Below, one piece after another: positions 17,078 through 24,015 of a DNA stretch of 45,736 nt. Origin of the DNA: Nitrospirae bacterium MYbinv3 (GTDB lineage: Bacteria > Nitrospirota > Thermodesulfovibrionia > Thermodesulfovibrionales > Magnetobacteriaceae); contig PEAB01000008.1 in NCBI GenBank assembly GCA_002753395.1, positions 25,843-71,578 of the forward strand, read 5' to 3'. Each line of letters opens with the position of its first letter. Position 1 is the stretch's first letter. Both the position numbers and the translations under genes were made by a program. The notes under the pieces were generated by a model. That model saw only the letters and a program-made list of their open reading frames with translations. It made no database searches and was not told where the DNA came from.

Positions 17078-17160
17078 AAGTGAGGGCTTTGCCTACTAAC
17101 GCAGGGTTCGCAACCCCCTCCCTCAAACCTGCCCACAAGGGAACTCGTCCCCTTGACCCC
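17078..17160 (-). repeat. GC-rich dispersed repeat (family 1)
   Basis: Reverse-orientation copy with GGTTGCGAACCC, AAGGGGACGAGTTCCCTT and the GGCAAAGCCCTC hairpin half. It fills much of the gap 16976-17289 between ccdA and the cyclase-like gene. The remaining bases of that gap show no gene; a TTCTTATGCACTCG border word follows at about 17191. Confidence 0.65.
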
Positions 17161-17289
17161 GTAAATAACCTTAACTCCCCATGTTTTTCTTATGCACTCG
17201 GTGCTTGGTGCCCCCTTGACTCCATAGGTTTTATTTGGTAGTATACAGATAAAATTAATTGAAAAAACAAGATATTTGAATAGGCAAAA

Positions 17290-18732
17290 ATGGATAATAA
17301 CAATGAAAAACAGACTGAGACAAAAACAATAGTTTATTTTGATATTGTAGGTTATACAAAAAAAGATTATAAGGAACAGGTACGCTGTGTTGAAAGACTT
17401 CAAGAGATCATAAGAAATATTATTGCAGGCAATAAAGTCGTAACCGTAGTTGAGGCTGGTGATGCATTTGCTTTAGACTTTGCAAACGCCGAGGATGCGA
17501 TAAAGTTTGCGATACAGTTGAACAAAGAGGTGAATAAAAAGGCGGACGAATATGAGGTGAGTTTCTCCATTAGAACCGGGATTTATACAGGACAAATAAC
17601 AAAAATGAAGACAATAAACGACACTTATAATTTTTTTGGTATAGGAATAGATTTTGCTCAACGACTGGCCAGTTGTTGTGAAGCTAACCAGATATTAGTG
17701 TCCAGTAATGTATGTGTTTCAGCAAATTTCACAAGTGAAATAAAAAATTTTTTTACATCAGAAAATGAATGTGAATATACGGTAAAACATTCAGAGAAAA
17801 TTAAAGCTTATAACTTGTATTCTGAGGAAGAAGTATTTGGTATCCAAAACTTACTATTAAAACAGGGTGCATCAGATTCTTCTTTAGTAATAATCATAGG
17901 CGATAGGAGAGAGAATCCTCCAAGTACCATCGGAGATCTTTTTATTTTGTCGCCGAGTATAGATGATCTAAGTCATGTTTTTCAGATGAATTGGCCACCA
18001 AACTCAGTGCTTAGAGGAGATAAACTTGTATGTTGGAATTTAGATAGTTCAAGGGAAATAAATGATAATCACATATTCGTCGTAGGATCTCCTAAAGTTA
18101 ATATAGCAGCTTTTAAAATTAATGAAAATTCAATCTTTAACTTTGCTATAGATGATAATGACAAAAAAGAGATAGAAACTTTTCAGAGTAGATTTTCTAC
18201 AAAGGAAGCTAATGATAAAAGCTTTTTAGAATGGGTAAACAGTGAAGAAGGAAAAAAATTAATTGATAAAGATCCTAATAACTTGCAGGTTGTGTGTATT
18301 AATGATACTTTTAACGAAGGGAAGAGAATTTATGCAAATAAGCATAGAAATGTAACGTATGGTTTGATTTCATTCGCATCGCACCTAAATAATAATAATA
18401 AGTCTAAATTAAGTGTATTTATTGCAGGAATAGATCTAACTGCAACCTTAACCATTACACGCGAATTTTTTAAGATAAATTTTTCTGACCATATGTTTGG
18501 TGGAATTATCAAAGTAAATTATTCGACTAGTGATCGTCACAAACCCCATGAATTACCACATCATGGATATTTAGATAGTGGAAGTGACTACTGGTATACT
18601 GCCAAGTATGATGAGAAAGCAATAAGGGAAGCAAAAAAGGGAAACACAAGAATAGGTGAGCTTATAGATTATCTTATACGAAATAAATTCACATTTGAAA
18701 ACTTTCAATCTTTTATAGGTAAATACCAGTGA
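17290..18732 (+). CDS. Class III nucleotidyl-cyclase-like protein with unassigned C-terminal domain
   Basis: 480 residues, soluble by inspection. Residues ~12-185 resemble class III cyclases: the metal-binding segment VYFDIVGYT (Asp18), VVEAGDAFALDF (Asp58), a RTGIYTGQI strand, FFGIGIDFAQRLASCCEANQ and ILVSS. Two features differ from canonical adenylyl cyclases: the lysine four residues before the second Asp (K-x-x-GD) is Val54, and the Asn of the G-x-x-V-N-x-A-x-R motif is Asp121, while Arg125 is kept. Substrate may therefore differ, or activity may be lost. Residues ~205-470 look like alternating strands and helices (LVIIIGDRREN, HIFVVGSPKVN, SVFIAGIDLTAT), suggestive of a Rossmann-like ligand-binding or effector domain that I cannot name. 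Base composition is AT-rich compared with the genes before it. It is followed by the PfkB-like gene. Confidence 0.7.
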   Translation: MDNNNEKQTETKTIVYFDIVGYTKKDYKEQVRCVERLQEIIRNIIAGNKVVTVVEAGDAFALDFANAEDAIKFAIQLNKEVNKKADEYEVSFSIRTGIYTGQITKMKTINDTYNFFGIGIDFAQRLASCCEANQILVSSNVCVSANFTSEIKNFFTSENECEYTVKHSEKIKAYNLYSEEEVFGIQNLLLKQGASDSSLVIIIGDRRENPPSTIGDLFILSPSIDDLSHVFQMNWPPNSVLRGDKLVCWNLDSSREINDNHIFVVGSPKVNIAAFKINENSIFNFAIDDNDKKEIETFQSRFSTKEANDKSFLEWVNSEEGKKLIDKDPNNLQVVCINDTFNEGKRIYANKHRNVTYGLISFASHLNNNNKSKLSVFIAGIDLTATLTITREFFKINFSDHMFGGIIKVNYSTSDRHKPHELPHHGYLDSGSDYWYTAKYDEKAIREAKKGNTRIGELIDYLIRNKFTFENFQSFIGKYQ

Positions 18733-18736
18733 AGAG

Positions 18737-18901
18737 TATCTTTTTTATATTTCATGGTAATAATGCTTTTAAATTTTCAGGATTCCTGCTTATACAGGAA
18801 TGACATACTTGGAAAACACCGATTACTGTCATTCCCACGAAAGTGGGAATCTATGTCTTGAAACCATAAGAAAAAAATTACCATGTTTTTTTAAGAGGAT
18901 A
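18737..18901 (+). repeat. Nested-palindrome dispersed repeat (family 3), copy A
   Basis: About 165 bp shared with 45043-45232. Outer arms CATGGTAAT (18754) and ATTACCATG (near 18880) are inverted. The inner arms GGATTCCTGC/CAGGAATGAC and TGTCATTCCCACGAAAGTGG/GAATC form further hairpins. The conserved right end AAGAGGATACA contains a Shine-Dalgarno-like AGAGGA directly before the GTG of the next gene. Confidence 0.65.
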
Positions 18902-18903
18902 CA

Positions 18904-19740
18904 GTGAAGATATCAGTTATCTCTGATATAATGATTAACTATAAGATTGATAGAGATAATGCTCTACCAATAGATTGTTTGCAAAAGGAATATGGTGGTA
19001 CATTGTTTAATATCTCTATCGCTTGCAAAGAGTTTTTCGATGAAGTAATAGCGATTGGAATAGTAGGGGAAGACGATTATGAAGCAGTATATAAAAAATT
19101 TATAGACAATAAAGTTGTACCGTGTTTATTTACAGATAAGTCCGATGATACAGGAGCCTGTATTATGCTTTACAAGAACGACGTTAGGGAGAACATCTTT
19201 TCATTTAGAAAAATAAATCTTCAACTAGATTATGATAAGATTGATATTAAGAAAGTATTGGATTCGTCGTTTGTTTTTTTTACTGGCTGGTCTTTTCTAC
19301 CATCTTCACTAACCTCCAATAGCTGTATCAGACTAATGAAAATTGCAAAAGTCAATGGAATACCTATAATCTTTGACATTCTTCCGCATAGGCTAAGACC
19401 ATCAGAAATTACAGAAGAGTATAGAAATGCCTTGCTTATGGCTGATATACTAATAGCTGAAAGTGATACATATGAAAGAATATTTAATAATTATAACAGT
19501 GTACACATAACCAATAATGCTAAACTATATCTTCTTTTTGATTGGGTTAAATCTTTTAAGGTTATTGATAATTGTCATAATTTACTGTACAGTGGTTTAA
19601 CAAATTACTCTCATAAATCTGAACCATATCACTTAGATCGCGTAGCTATTGAGAACATTATAAGATTTTACAATAAAAGTTACCTCCAAAATCCTACTTT
19701 AGTTACAATAAGACAACAGATATCTCTTGTGAATTCTTGA
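18904..19740 (+). CDS. PfkB-family carbohydrate/nucleoside kinase-like protein, lacking the catalytic C-terminus
   Basis: 278 residues with the N-terminal two-thirds of a ribokinase/PfkB fold: MKISVISDIMIN, YGGTLFNISIACKEFFDEVI and AIGIVGEDDYE (PfkB motif 1 region), then FFTGWSF and GIPIIFDILPHRLRPSE. The strongly conserved DTTGAGD-type motif that holds the catalytic base and anion hole is not found; the C-terminus ends in unrelated-looking sequence. It may be inactive, truncated, or a binding protein. The start is a GTG at 18904 with AGAGGA supplied by the repeat just upstream. AT-rich like the cyclase gene before it. Confidence 0.65.
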   Translation: MKISVISDIMINYKIDRDNALPIDCLQKEYGGTLFNISIACKEFFDEVIAIGIVGEDDYEAVYKKFIDNKVVPCLFTDKSDDTGACIMLYKNDVRENIFSFRKINLQLDYDKIDIKKVLDSSFVFFTGWSFLPSSLTSNSCIRLMKIAKVNGIPIIFDILPHRLRPSEITEEYRNALLMADILIAESDTYERIFNNYNSVHITNNAKLYLLFDWVKSFKVIDNCHNLLYSGLTNYSHKSEPYHLDRVAIENIIRFYNKSYLQNPTLVTIRQQISLVNS

Positions 19741-19836
19741 CAAACTATAGACTCTAACCTTAATTGATGTTTATAATGCTAATTTGCATCCAAAGAGGTA
19801 TATTATGTTTCAGAATGTAAGATGTTGTATTGCACT

Positions 19837-19963
19837 GGGGTCAAGGGGACTGGTCCCATTGTGGGTGGGTCTGAGGGAGGGGGTTGCGAACCCCTGCGAC
19901 AGTAGGCAAAGCCCTCCCTTCTTTCCCTTTTCTTGTATATAATTAATTATGGTCAGCTACTTA
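19837..19963 (+). repeat. GC-rich dispersed repeat (family 1) extending into a permease start
   Basis: Forward copy: GGGGTCAAGGGGACTGGTCC, GGTTGCGAACCCCTGCG, GGCAAAGCCCTCCCTTCTTT. The match with the inverted copy at 14900-15027 runs on through the AT-rich arm to ATGGTCAG and TACTTA, which are the first codons of the downstream dppB-like gene. Confidence 0.65.
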
Positions 19964-20875
19964 CATGTAATTAAGAAGATTCTTGTCCTAATTTCAGTTC
20001 TTTTGGGGATAACCTTTCTCGTCTTTTCGCTGATCAAGGCACTGCCGGGGAACCCCGTGGCCGGACTGGTGGGACAACGCGCAGACCCTGAGGATATTAA
20101 ACGCATTGGCATCGCCCTTGGAGTCGATAAACCGTTTCTGATACAATACACAGGCTTTATCAGGCTCGTGCTCAGGGGTGAGCTTGGCCGATCGTACTAC
20201 TCAAACAGGGACGTTCTAGGAGAAATTGCCCACAAACTGCCAAACACGATACGTCTGGCTACAGCGGCAATGGCCCTGGGACTGACAATCGGACTGGTGT
20301 TTGGTTTTGTGGCAGGTCTCAAGAACGGCAGCAATATTGACAAACTGTTTTCGATGTTATCACTGGTTGGTTTAAGCATACCGGTGTTTTGGAGCGGGCT
20401 CTTGCTAATGGTGCTGTTGAGTCTGAATCTTCAGCTCCTGCCGCCTAGCGGCACCGGAGGGTTGAGGTACATAATCCTGCCGGCCATTACCCTTTCACTT
20501 CCAGCCTCTGCTACAATAGCACGGGTCGTCAGGACATCGGTGGTTGATACCCTACAACAACCGTTTATCAGGTTTCTTAAGGCCAAAGGGCTGAGGCATC
20601 AGAGGATTGTCGCTATCCACGTGCTCAAGAATATCCTCATCCCCCTCATCACAATCGTCGGTCTGGATTTTGGGAGCTTCCTAAACGGCTCCGTCCTAAC
20701 CGAGACGATCTTTGGATGGGACGGGCTAGGCAGATACACGGTGGAAGGGATCTTTAAGCGGGATTATCCAGTAGTCATGGGATGTATATTGACGGGGAGT
20801 TTTGTGTTTGTCCTTATCAACACCCTGGTGGATATCGCTTACCACTTTGTGGATCCGAGGTTAAGGCGTACTTAG
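19949..20875 (+). CDS. DppB/OppB-type ABC transporter permease
   Basis: Inner-membrane permease of the peptide/nickel ABC importer family, 308 residues with about six membrane segments. The N-terminus has the family pattern (LGITFLVFSLIKALPGNP) and a long periplasmic segment follows. The EAA-like coupling segment is ARVVRTSVVDTL and IRFLKAKGLRHQ, and the C-terminus ends AYHFVDPRLRRT, as is typical. No ribosome site precedes the ATG; a TATAAT word ends six bases upstream. Neither a substrate-binding protein nor ATPase subunits are present in the window, so the substrate is open. Confidence 0.92.
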   Translation: MVSYLHVIKKILVLISVLLGITFLVFSLIKALPGNPVAGLVGQRADPEDIKRIGIALGVDKPFLIQYTGFIRLVLRGELGRSYYSNRDVLGEIAHKLPNTIRLATAAMALGLTIGLVFGFVAGLKNGSNIDKLFSMLSLVGLSIPVFWSGLLLMVLLSLNLQLLPPSGTGGLRYIILPAITLSLPASATIARVVRTSVVDTLQQPFIRFLKAKGLRHQRIVAIHVLKNILIPLITIVGLDFGSFLNGSVLTETIFGWDGLGRYTVEGIFKRDYPVVMGCILTGSFVFVLINTLVDIAYHFVDPRLRRT

Positions 20876-20881
20876 ACGCAG

Positions 20882-21661
20882 ATGATAAAGATGCTACCAG
20901 TTGTAGTCCTGTCCTTAATACTCCTGATGGTTGTTTTTGCCCCATTTATTACACGATACGACCCACTCCGCATCGACTTAGACAACGTCAGGGCAACGCC
21001 TTCCCTTGAACACCCATTTGGCACTGACGCTAAAGGCAGGGACATATTTTCGAGGGTACTGTATGGCGGCAGGGTCTCTTTAGGTGTCTCCTTTATAGCC
21101 TCCATGTTGTCATTCGTTATAGGTTTTTCTGTGGGCTTAGTGGCTGGGTGGTACCGGCAATGGTTAGACACGGTGCTCATGGCCCTAGTCGACCTGACGC
21201 TGGCATTTCCCTCGCTCCTTCTGTCGATAGGGATTTCAATCCTCATGCCCCCTAACTCATACAGTACGGTGATTGCTATATCGGTTGTTGGCTGGGCCGC
21301 CTTTGCTCGATTGATAAGAGGGCAGGCGCTGTTGATCAAAAATATGGTCTACATAGACGCAGCAAAGGCGTTAGGGATGGGCGATCTAAGGATACTAACT
21401 TTTCATGTATTTCCACAGTGTTTTTCATTAGGCGCTGTGATGATGGGACTAAAGTTTGGCAGCTACATATTAACTGAGGCCTCGCTGAGTTTTCTTGGAC
21501 TTGGCACCCAGCCTCCAGTTCCAAGCTGGGGGAATATGATCAATGAATACCGTACATACATACTCTCTGAGCCTTGGATGGTGGTCGCACCAGGGATTGC
21601 TATAGCGTTTAGCGTGTTTTGCTTTAATTTAATCGGGGATGGTTATGATAAAAAGCACTAG
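20882..21661 (+). CDS. DppC/OppC-type ABC transporter permease
   Basis: Second permease of the same importer, 259 residues, six bases after the first. Family features: FAPFITRYDPLRID, HPFGTDAKGRDIFSRVLYGG, the coupling segment DAAKALGMGDLRIL, and SFLGLGTQPPVPSWGNMINE near the C-terminus. It is slightly short because the cytoplasmic N-terminal extension found in OppC is minimal. An alternative ATG lies at 20891. Confidence 0.92.
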   Translation: MIKMLPVVVLSLILLMVVFAPFITRYDPLRIDLDNVRATPSLEHPFGTDAKGRDIFSRVLYGGRVSLGVSFIASMLSFVIGFSVGLVAGWYRQWLDTVLMALVDLTLAFPSLLLSIGISILMPPNSYSTVIAISVVGWAAFARLIRGQALLIKNMVYIDAAKALGMGDLRILTFHVFPQCFSLGAVMMGLKFGSYILTEASLSFLGLGTQPPVPSWGNMINEYRTYILSEPWMVVAPGIAIAFSVFCFNLIGDGYDKKH

Positions 21662-21684
21662 ATATTTATTAACGTGTATAGGAG

Positions 21685-22098
21685 CTACTCCTCCCTCATT
21701 TTTTCTTCTTCCTCTTGTTCCATCTTGCAATCGATACATAGTGTAGTTACAGGGCGGGCATTTAATCTTTTAAATTCTATCTCCGTCCCACAACTCTCAC
21801 ACAGACCATAAGTGCCCTTTTCTATTTTTTCAAGAGCCTTTTCTATCTTCTTAAGGAGTTTTTGTTCCCTTCCCCTTAGTCTAAAGACATAGTTCCTATC
21901 TATCTCTGCACTTGCCTGATCCCCCAAATCTGGAAAGGATGTAGTATCGGGTATGGACGTTAACGTGGCCTCCGCCTCCGTAAGCAACTGCTGCTTGAGC
22001 GTGTGCAGTTTCACCCTGATAGTCTGTATGTCTTCCTGCCTTGTATTCAACAGCGGTTTGCTCTCTGTATACAGCTCTCTATTATGATATTCTTCCAT
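21685..22098 (-). CDS. DksA/TraR-family zinc finger regulator
   Basis: 137 residues of the DksA/TraR family, proteins that enter the RNA polymerase secondary channel and act with ppGpp. A coiled-coil region contains DLGDQAS, which fits the acidic DxxDxA tip motif required for DksA activity. A four-cysteine zinc finger follows, YGLCESCG and TLCIDCK. The family also contains spore and general-stress forms. It points toward the permeases (convergent). Confidence 0.9.
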   Translation of the reverse strand: MEEYHNRELYTESKPLLNTRQEDIQTIRVKLHTLKQQLLTEAEATLTSIPDTTSFPDLGDQASAEIDRNYVFRLRGREQKLLKKIEKALEKIEKGTYGLCESCGTEIEFKRLNARPVTTLCIDCKMEQEEEEKMREE

Positions 22099-22274
22099 AA
22101 GTCATTACAACCATTTCAAAGGTATTTATATCTCCATTCTTTCCTAATGTTTATTATATATTATCATAAAAGCTCTTTTTGAGTCAAGAAATAATTGTTT
22201 GAAGTGTAATCAAAAAATGAGGAGTGGAGTAAAATATAAGTAGATACAAATAAATAAAGGGAGGTAATAAGCAG

Positions 22275-22560
22275 ATGCTAGAACATTATATAAAGATACT
22301 AGAGTTAAACAATATAAGCAGGTGCTTAGCAAAGGTTATAATGAACATAGCGTATGGATTATTATTGTGTAAGAAACCGATAATGAGACAGATCGCTTTA
22401 TACTTGCCTGTGGAAGGTCAAAAACAATCGAGAGTGAATAGGGTCTAGAGATTTTTTCATAAGATGCACATAAGTCAGAAAGACTTTTCCAGGGCATTTA
22501 TAGAGACGATACCAAAGATAGTAAGGAATAGGTACGTAATAATGGTTCTTCCACAAAGTG
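22275..22560 (+). pseudogene. IS4-like transposase remnant, N-terminal part
   Basis: After a good ribosome site (GGGAGGT, nine bases upstream) the frame reads MLEHYIKILELNNISRCLAK, later KKPIMRQIALYLP and GQKQSRVNRV, then a stop (TAG), then RFFHKMHISQKDF. This fits the N-terminal region of IS4-type DDE transposases (a helix, then R-x-N-R-x-x-RF). A second stop ends the frame at about 22560, and no DDE domain follows. The downstream sequence belongs to a different family (ISL3). Confidence 0.6.
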
Positions 22561-22593
22561 AGTGGGTAATAGTATAATATGGGTAAAACAGAT

Positions 22594-22840
22594 ATAGTCG
22601 CTTAAAACCGATATATGAAGCAGCCAAAACAATAAAAAGACATTGGTCAGGAGTAACAAGATGGTATGAAAGTAGAATCAATAATGGAATATTAGAGGGA
22701 CTTAATAGTTTAGTGCAAGCAGCTAAAGCAAAAGCAAGGGGCTATAGAACATTTAAAAACCTAAAGGTTATTATCTACATGCTCACTGGTAAGCTGGATT
22801 ATACTAAGGTTGGGCTACCCACTTGAAGTTAGAAAGAACC
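22594..22840 (+). mobile_element. ISL3-family transposase C-terminal fragment, copy 2
   Basis: Open frame with LKPIYEAAKTIKRHWSGVTR, INNGILEGLNSLVQ and GKLDYTKVGLPT, ending at TGA (22825). It is collinear with 14645-14885 between the same borders, ATAGTCGCTT and about AGAACC/GGAACC. A six-base insertion relative to copy 1 lies in the AKAKARGY segment. No start codon or DDE residues are present, so it cannot be a functional transposase. Confidence 0.8.
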
Positions 22841-23045
22841 ATGAATTTCTTATGCACCCGTTCTTATGTTCTTATGGGCGCATATAAAACTTATGGGTAC
22901 AAAAACATACTTTAATGGGGTCAAGGGGACTGGTCCCCTTGCGGAGGGGTCTGAGTGGAGGGGTTGCGAACCCCTGCGACAGTGGGCAAAGCCTCCCCTT
23001 CTTTGTTCTACAAACCCATGAAATTCTTATTCACCCGTTCTTCCT
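22838..23045 (+). repeat. GC-rich dispersed repeat (family 1) with flanking direct repeats
   Basis: The GC-rich core is at 22917-23005. It is preceded by CTTATGGGTACAAAAACATA, shared with the copy near 45330. The whole unit is flanked by near-identical words ATGAATTTCTTATGCACCCG (22841) and ATGAAATTCTTATTCACCCG (about 23021), which may be element ends or a duplicated target. The 22099-23114 gap contains this repeat and the two transposase remnants. Confidence 0.6.
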
Positions 23046-23058
23046 TTCCTCAAACCCC

Positions 23059-23089
23059 TTGACAAGTGTCTCGGAGGCAATGCTAACAT
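23059..23089 (+). promoter_or_regulatory. Candidate sigma-70 promoter for the DUF29 gene
   Basis: A perfect TTGACA (23059-23064), a 19-base spacer and TAACAT (23084-23089). The word CCCCTTGACAAGTGTCT recurs at 23606, where TTGACA is followed after 18 bases by TACGCT. The spacers are not ideal, so this is moderate evidence. Confidence 0.4.
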
Positions 23090-23114
23090 AATTTATTATG
23101 TGGAGATTATATCT

Positions 23115-23579
23115 ATGGATACTTTAACAGATAAAGACATGCTTGCAGCTCGTGCTCTCTATGAGGTTGATTTTTATCAATGGGCGTTTCATAATGCCGA
23201 TCTGTTGCGGCAGGGTAGATTCGCAGAAATAGACCTGGAAAATATAGTAGAGGAGCTGGAGGATATGGCCAGGAGCAGTAAAAAAGAGCTATTTAGCCGA
23301 TTAAAGGTGCTAATAATGCACCTGCTAAAATGGCAGTACCAACCAAGACTGCGTGGTAGAAGTTGGAGCGCAACAATAGGTAATCAAAGAACAGAGATTG
23401 AGTATCTACTTGAGAACAGTCCAAGCCTAAGAAATAAAATAGAAACCATTATAGATAAAGGATTTATAGCAGCTAAACGAACATTTGAAGATGAGACAGG
23501 AATTAGCGCCAATGAATTACCTGAGACCTGCCCTTATACGTTCGAGCAATTAATGGATTACAGTTTCCGCCCCGAATAG
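23115..23579 (+). CDS. DUF29 family protein
   Basis: Small soluble protein, about 154 residues, of the DUF29 family, which is common in cyanobacteria and some proteobacteria and has no established function. Family features: YEVDFYQWAFHNADLLRQGR, the segment IDLENIVEELEDMARSSKKE, LLKWQYQPRLRGRSW and a C-terminal LPETCPYTFEQLMDYSFRPE. A GTG in frame exists at 23100, but ATG 23115 has GGAG nine bases upstream and begins nearer the conserved part. DUF29 genes are often found near mobile elements, as here. Confidence 0.85.
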   Translation: MDTLTDKDMLAARALYEVDFYQWAFHNADLLRQGRFAEIDLENIVEELEDMARSSKKELFSRLKVLIMHLLKWQYQPRLRGRSWSATIGNQRTEIEYLLENSPSLRNKIETIIDKGFIAAKRTFEDETGISANELPETCPYTFEQLMDYSFRPE

Positions 23580-23685
23580 TCCGGTTCATAAAAATCTTCC
23601 CCGGCCCCTTGACAAGTGTCTAATCGCTATGATACGCTTTTTTATGGGGAGTATATATTTATTTGAGGCAGGGAGTATAGAGCGC

Positions 23686-23847
23686 ATGGCTGGCATTGTC
23701 CTTGCTCATACATATAACCCTTTAATAGCTTATTTTACCGTACCAATATACCTCATCGCTGTTTTTCTGTCGTTCTTACCGCAATCCACAAAAGGTGAAT
23801 ATTGCATGGTTATCGCTTATGGTTGTTTGCTCAGTTGCGCTCTCTAA
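23686..23847 (+). CDS. Small hypothetical membrane protein
   Basis: About 53 residues starting MAGIVLAHTYNPLIAYFTVP, with one or two hydrophobic segments. The frame can be extended upstream to ATG 23629, but ATG 23686 has GGGAG ten bases upstream. No family is recognised and coding is not certain; the size and hydrophobicity are compatible with either a real small membrane protein or chance. Confidence 0.25.
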   Translation: MAGIVLAHTYNPLIAYFTVPIYLIAVFLSFLPQSTKGEYCMVIAYGCLLSCAL

Positions 23848-23955
23848 GGTCGCTGGGGTTGATTTTAGCCGTTTTGTGCAATCAGTTAATAGAATAGGCC
23901 GATCTTACCGGTCGTGCAGGGGACAAAAAGTTAAGACGTAATTTGAGGAGGATGT

Positions 23956-24015
23956 ATGTTTAGAGGAAGTAATGACCGAAAAGAGAGGAGGTCTTTCCTG
24001 TATTACAGAAAGTGA
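23956..24015 (+). CDS. 19-codon leader ORF coupled to the large secreted protein
   Basis: ATG 23956 follows a strong Shine-Dalgarno GAGGAGG (23945-23951). The frame reads MFRGSNDRKERRSFLYYRK and its TGA (24013-24015) overlaps the GTG start of the next gene as GTGA. The peptide is strongly basic. It could be a coupling leader. Alternatively, a single-base indel has split one gene: joined to the following frame it would give a natural n-region for the signal peptide. Confidence 0.45.
   Translation: MFRGSNDRKERRSFLYYRK

Noticed and set aside
23890-24011. Riboswitch before the large secreted protein
   Set aside because: No consensus of a known riboswitch class could be matched by eye; the region is explained by the leader ORF and its ribosome site.
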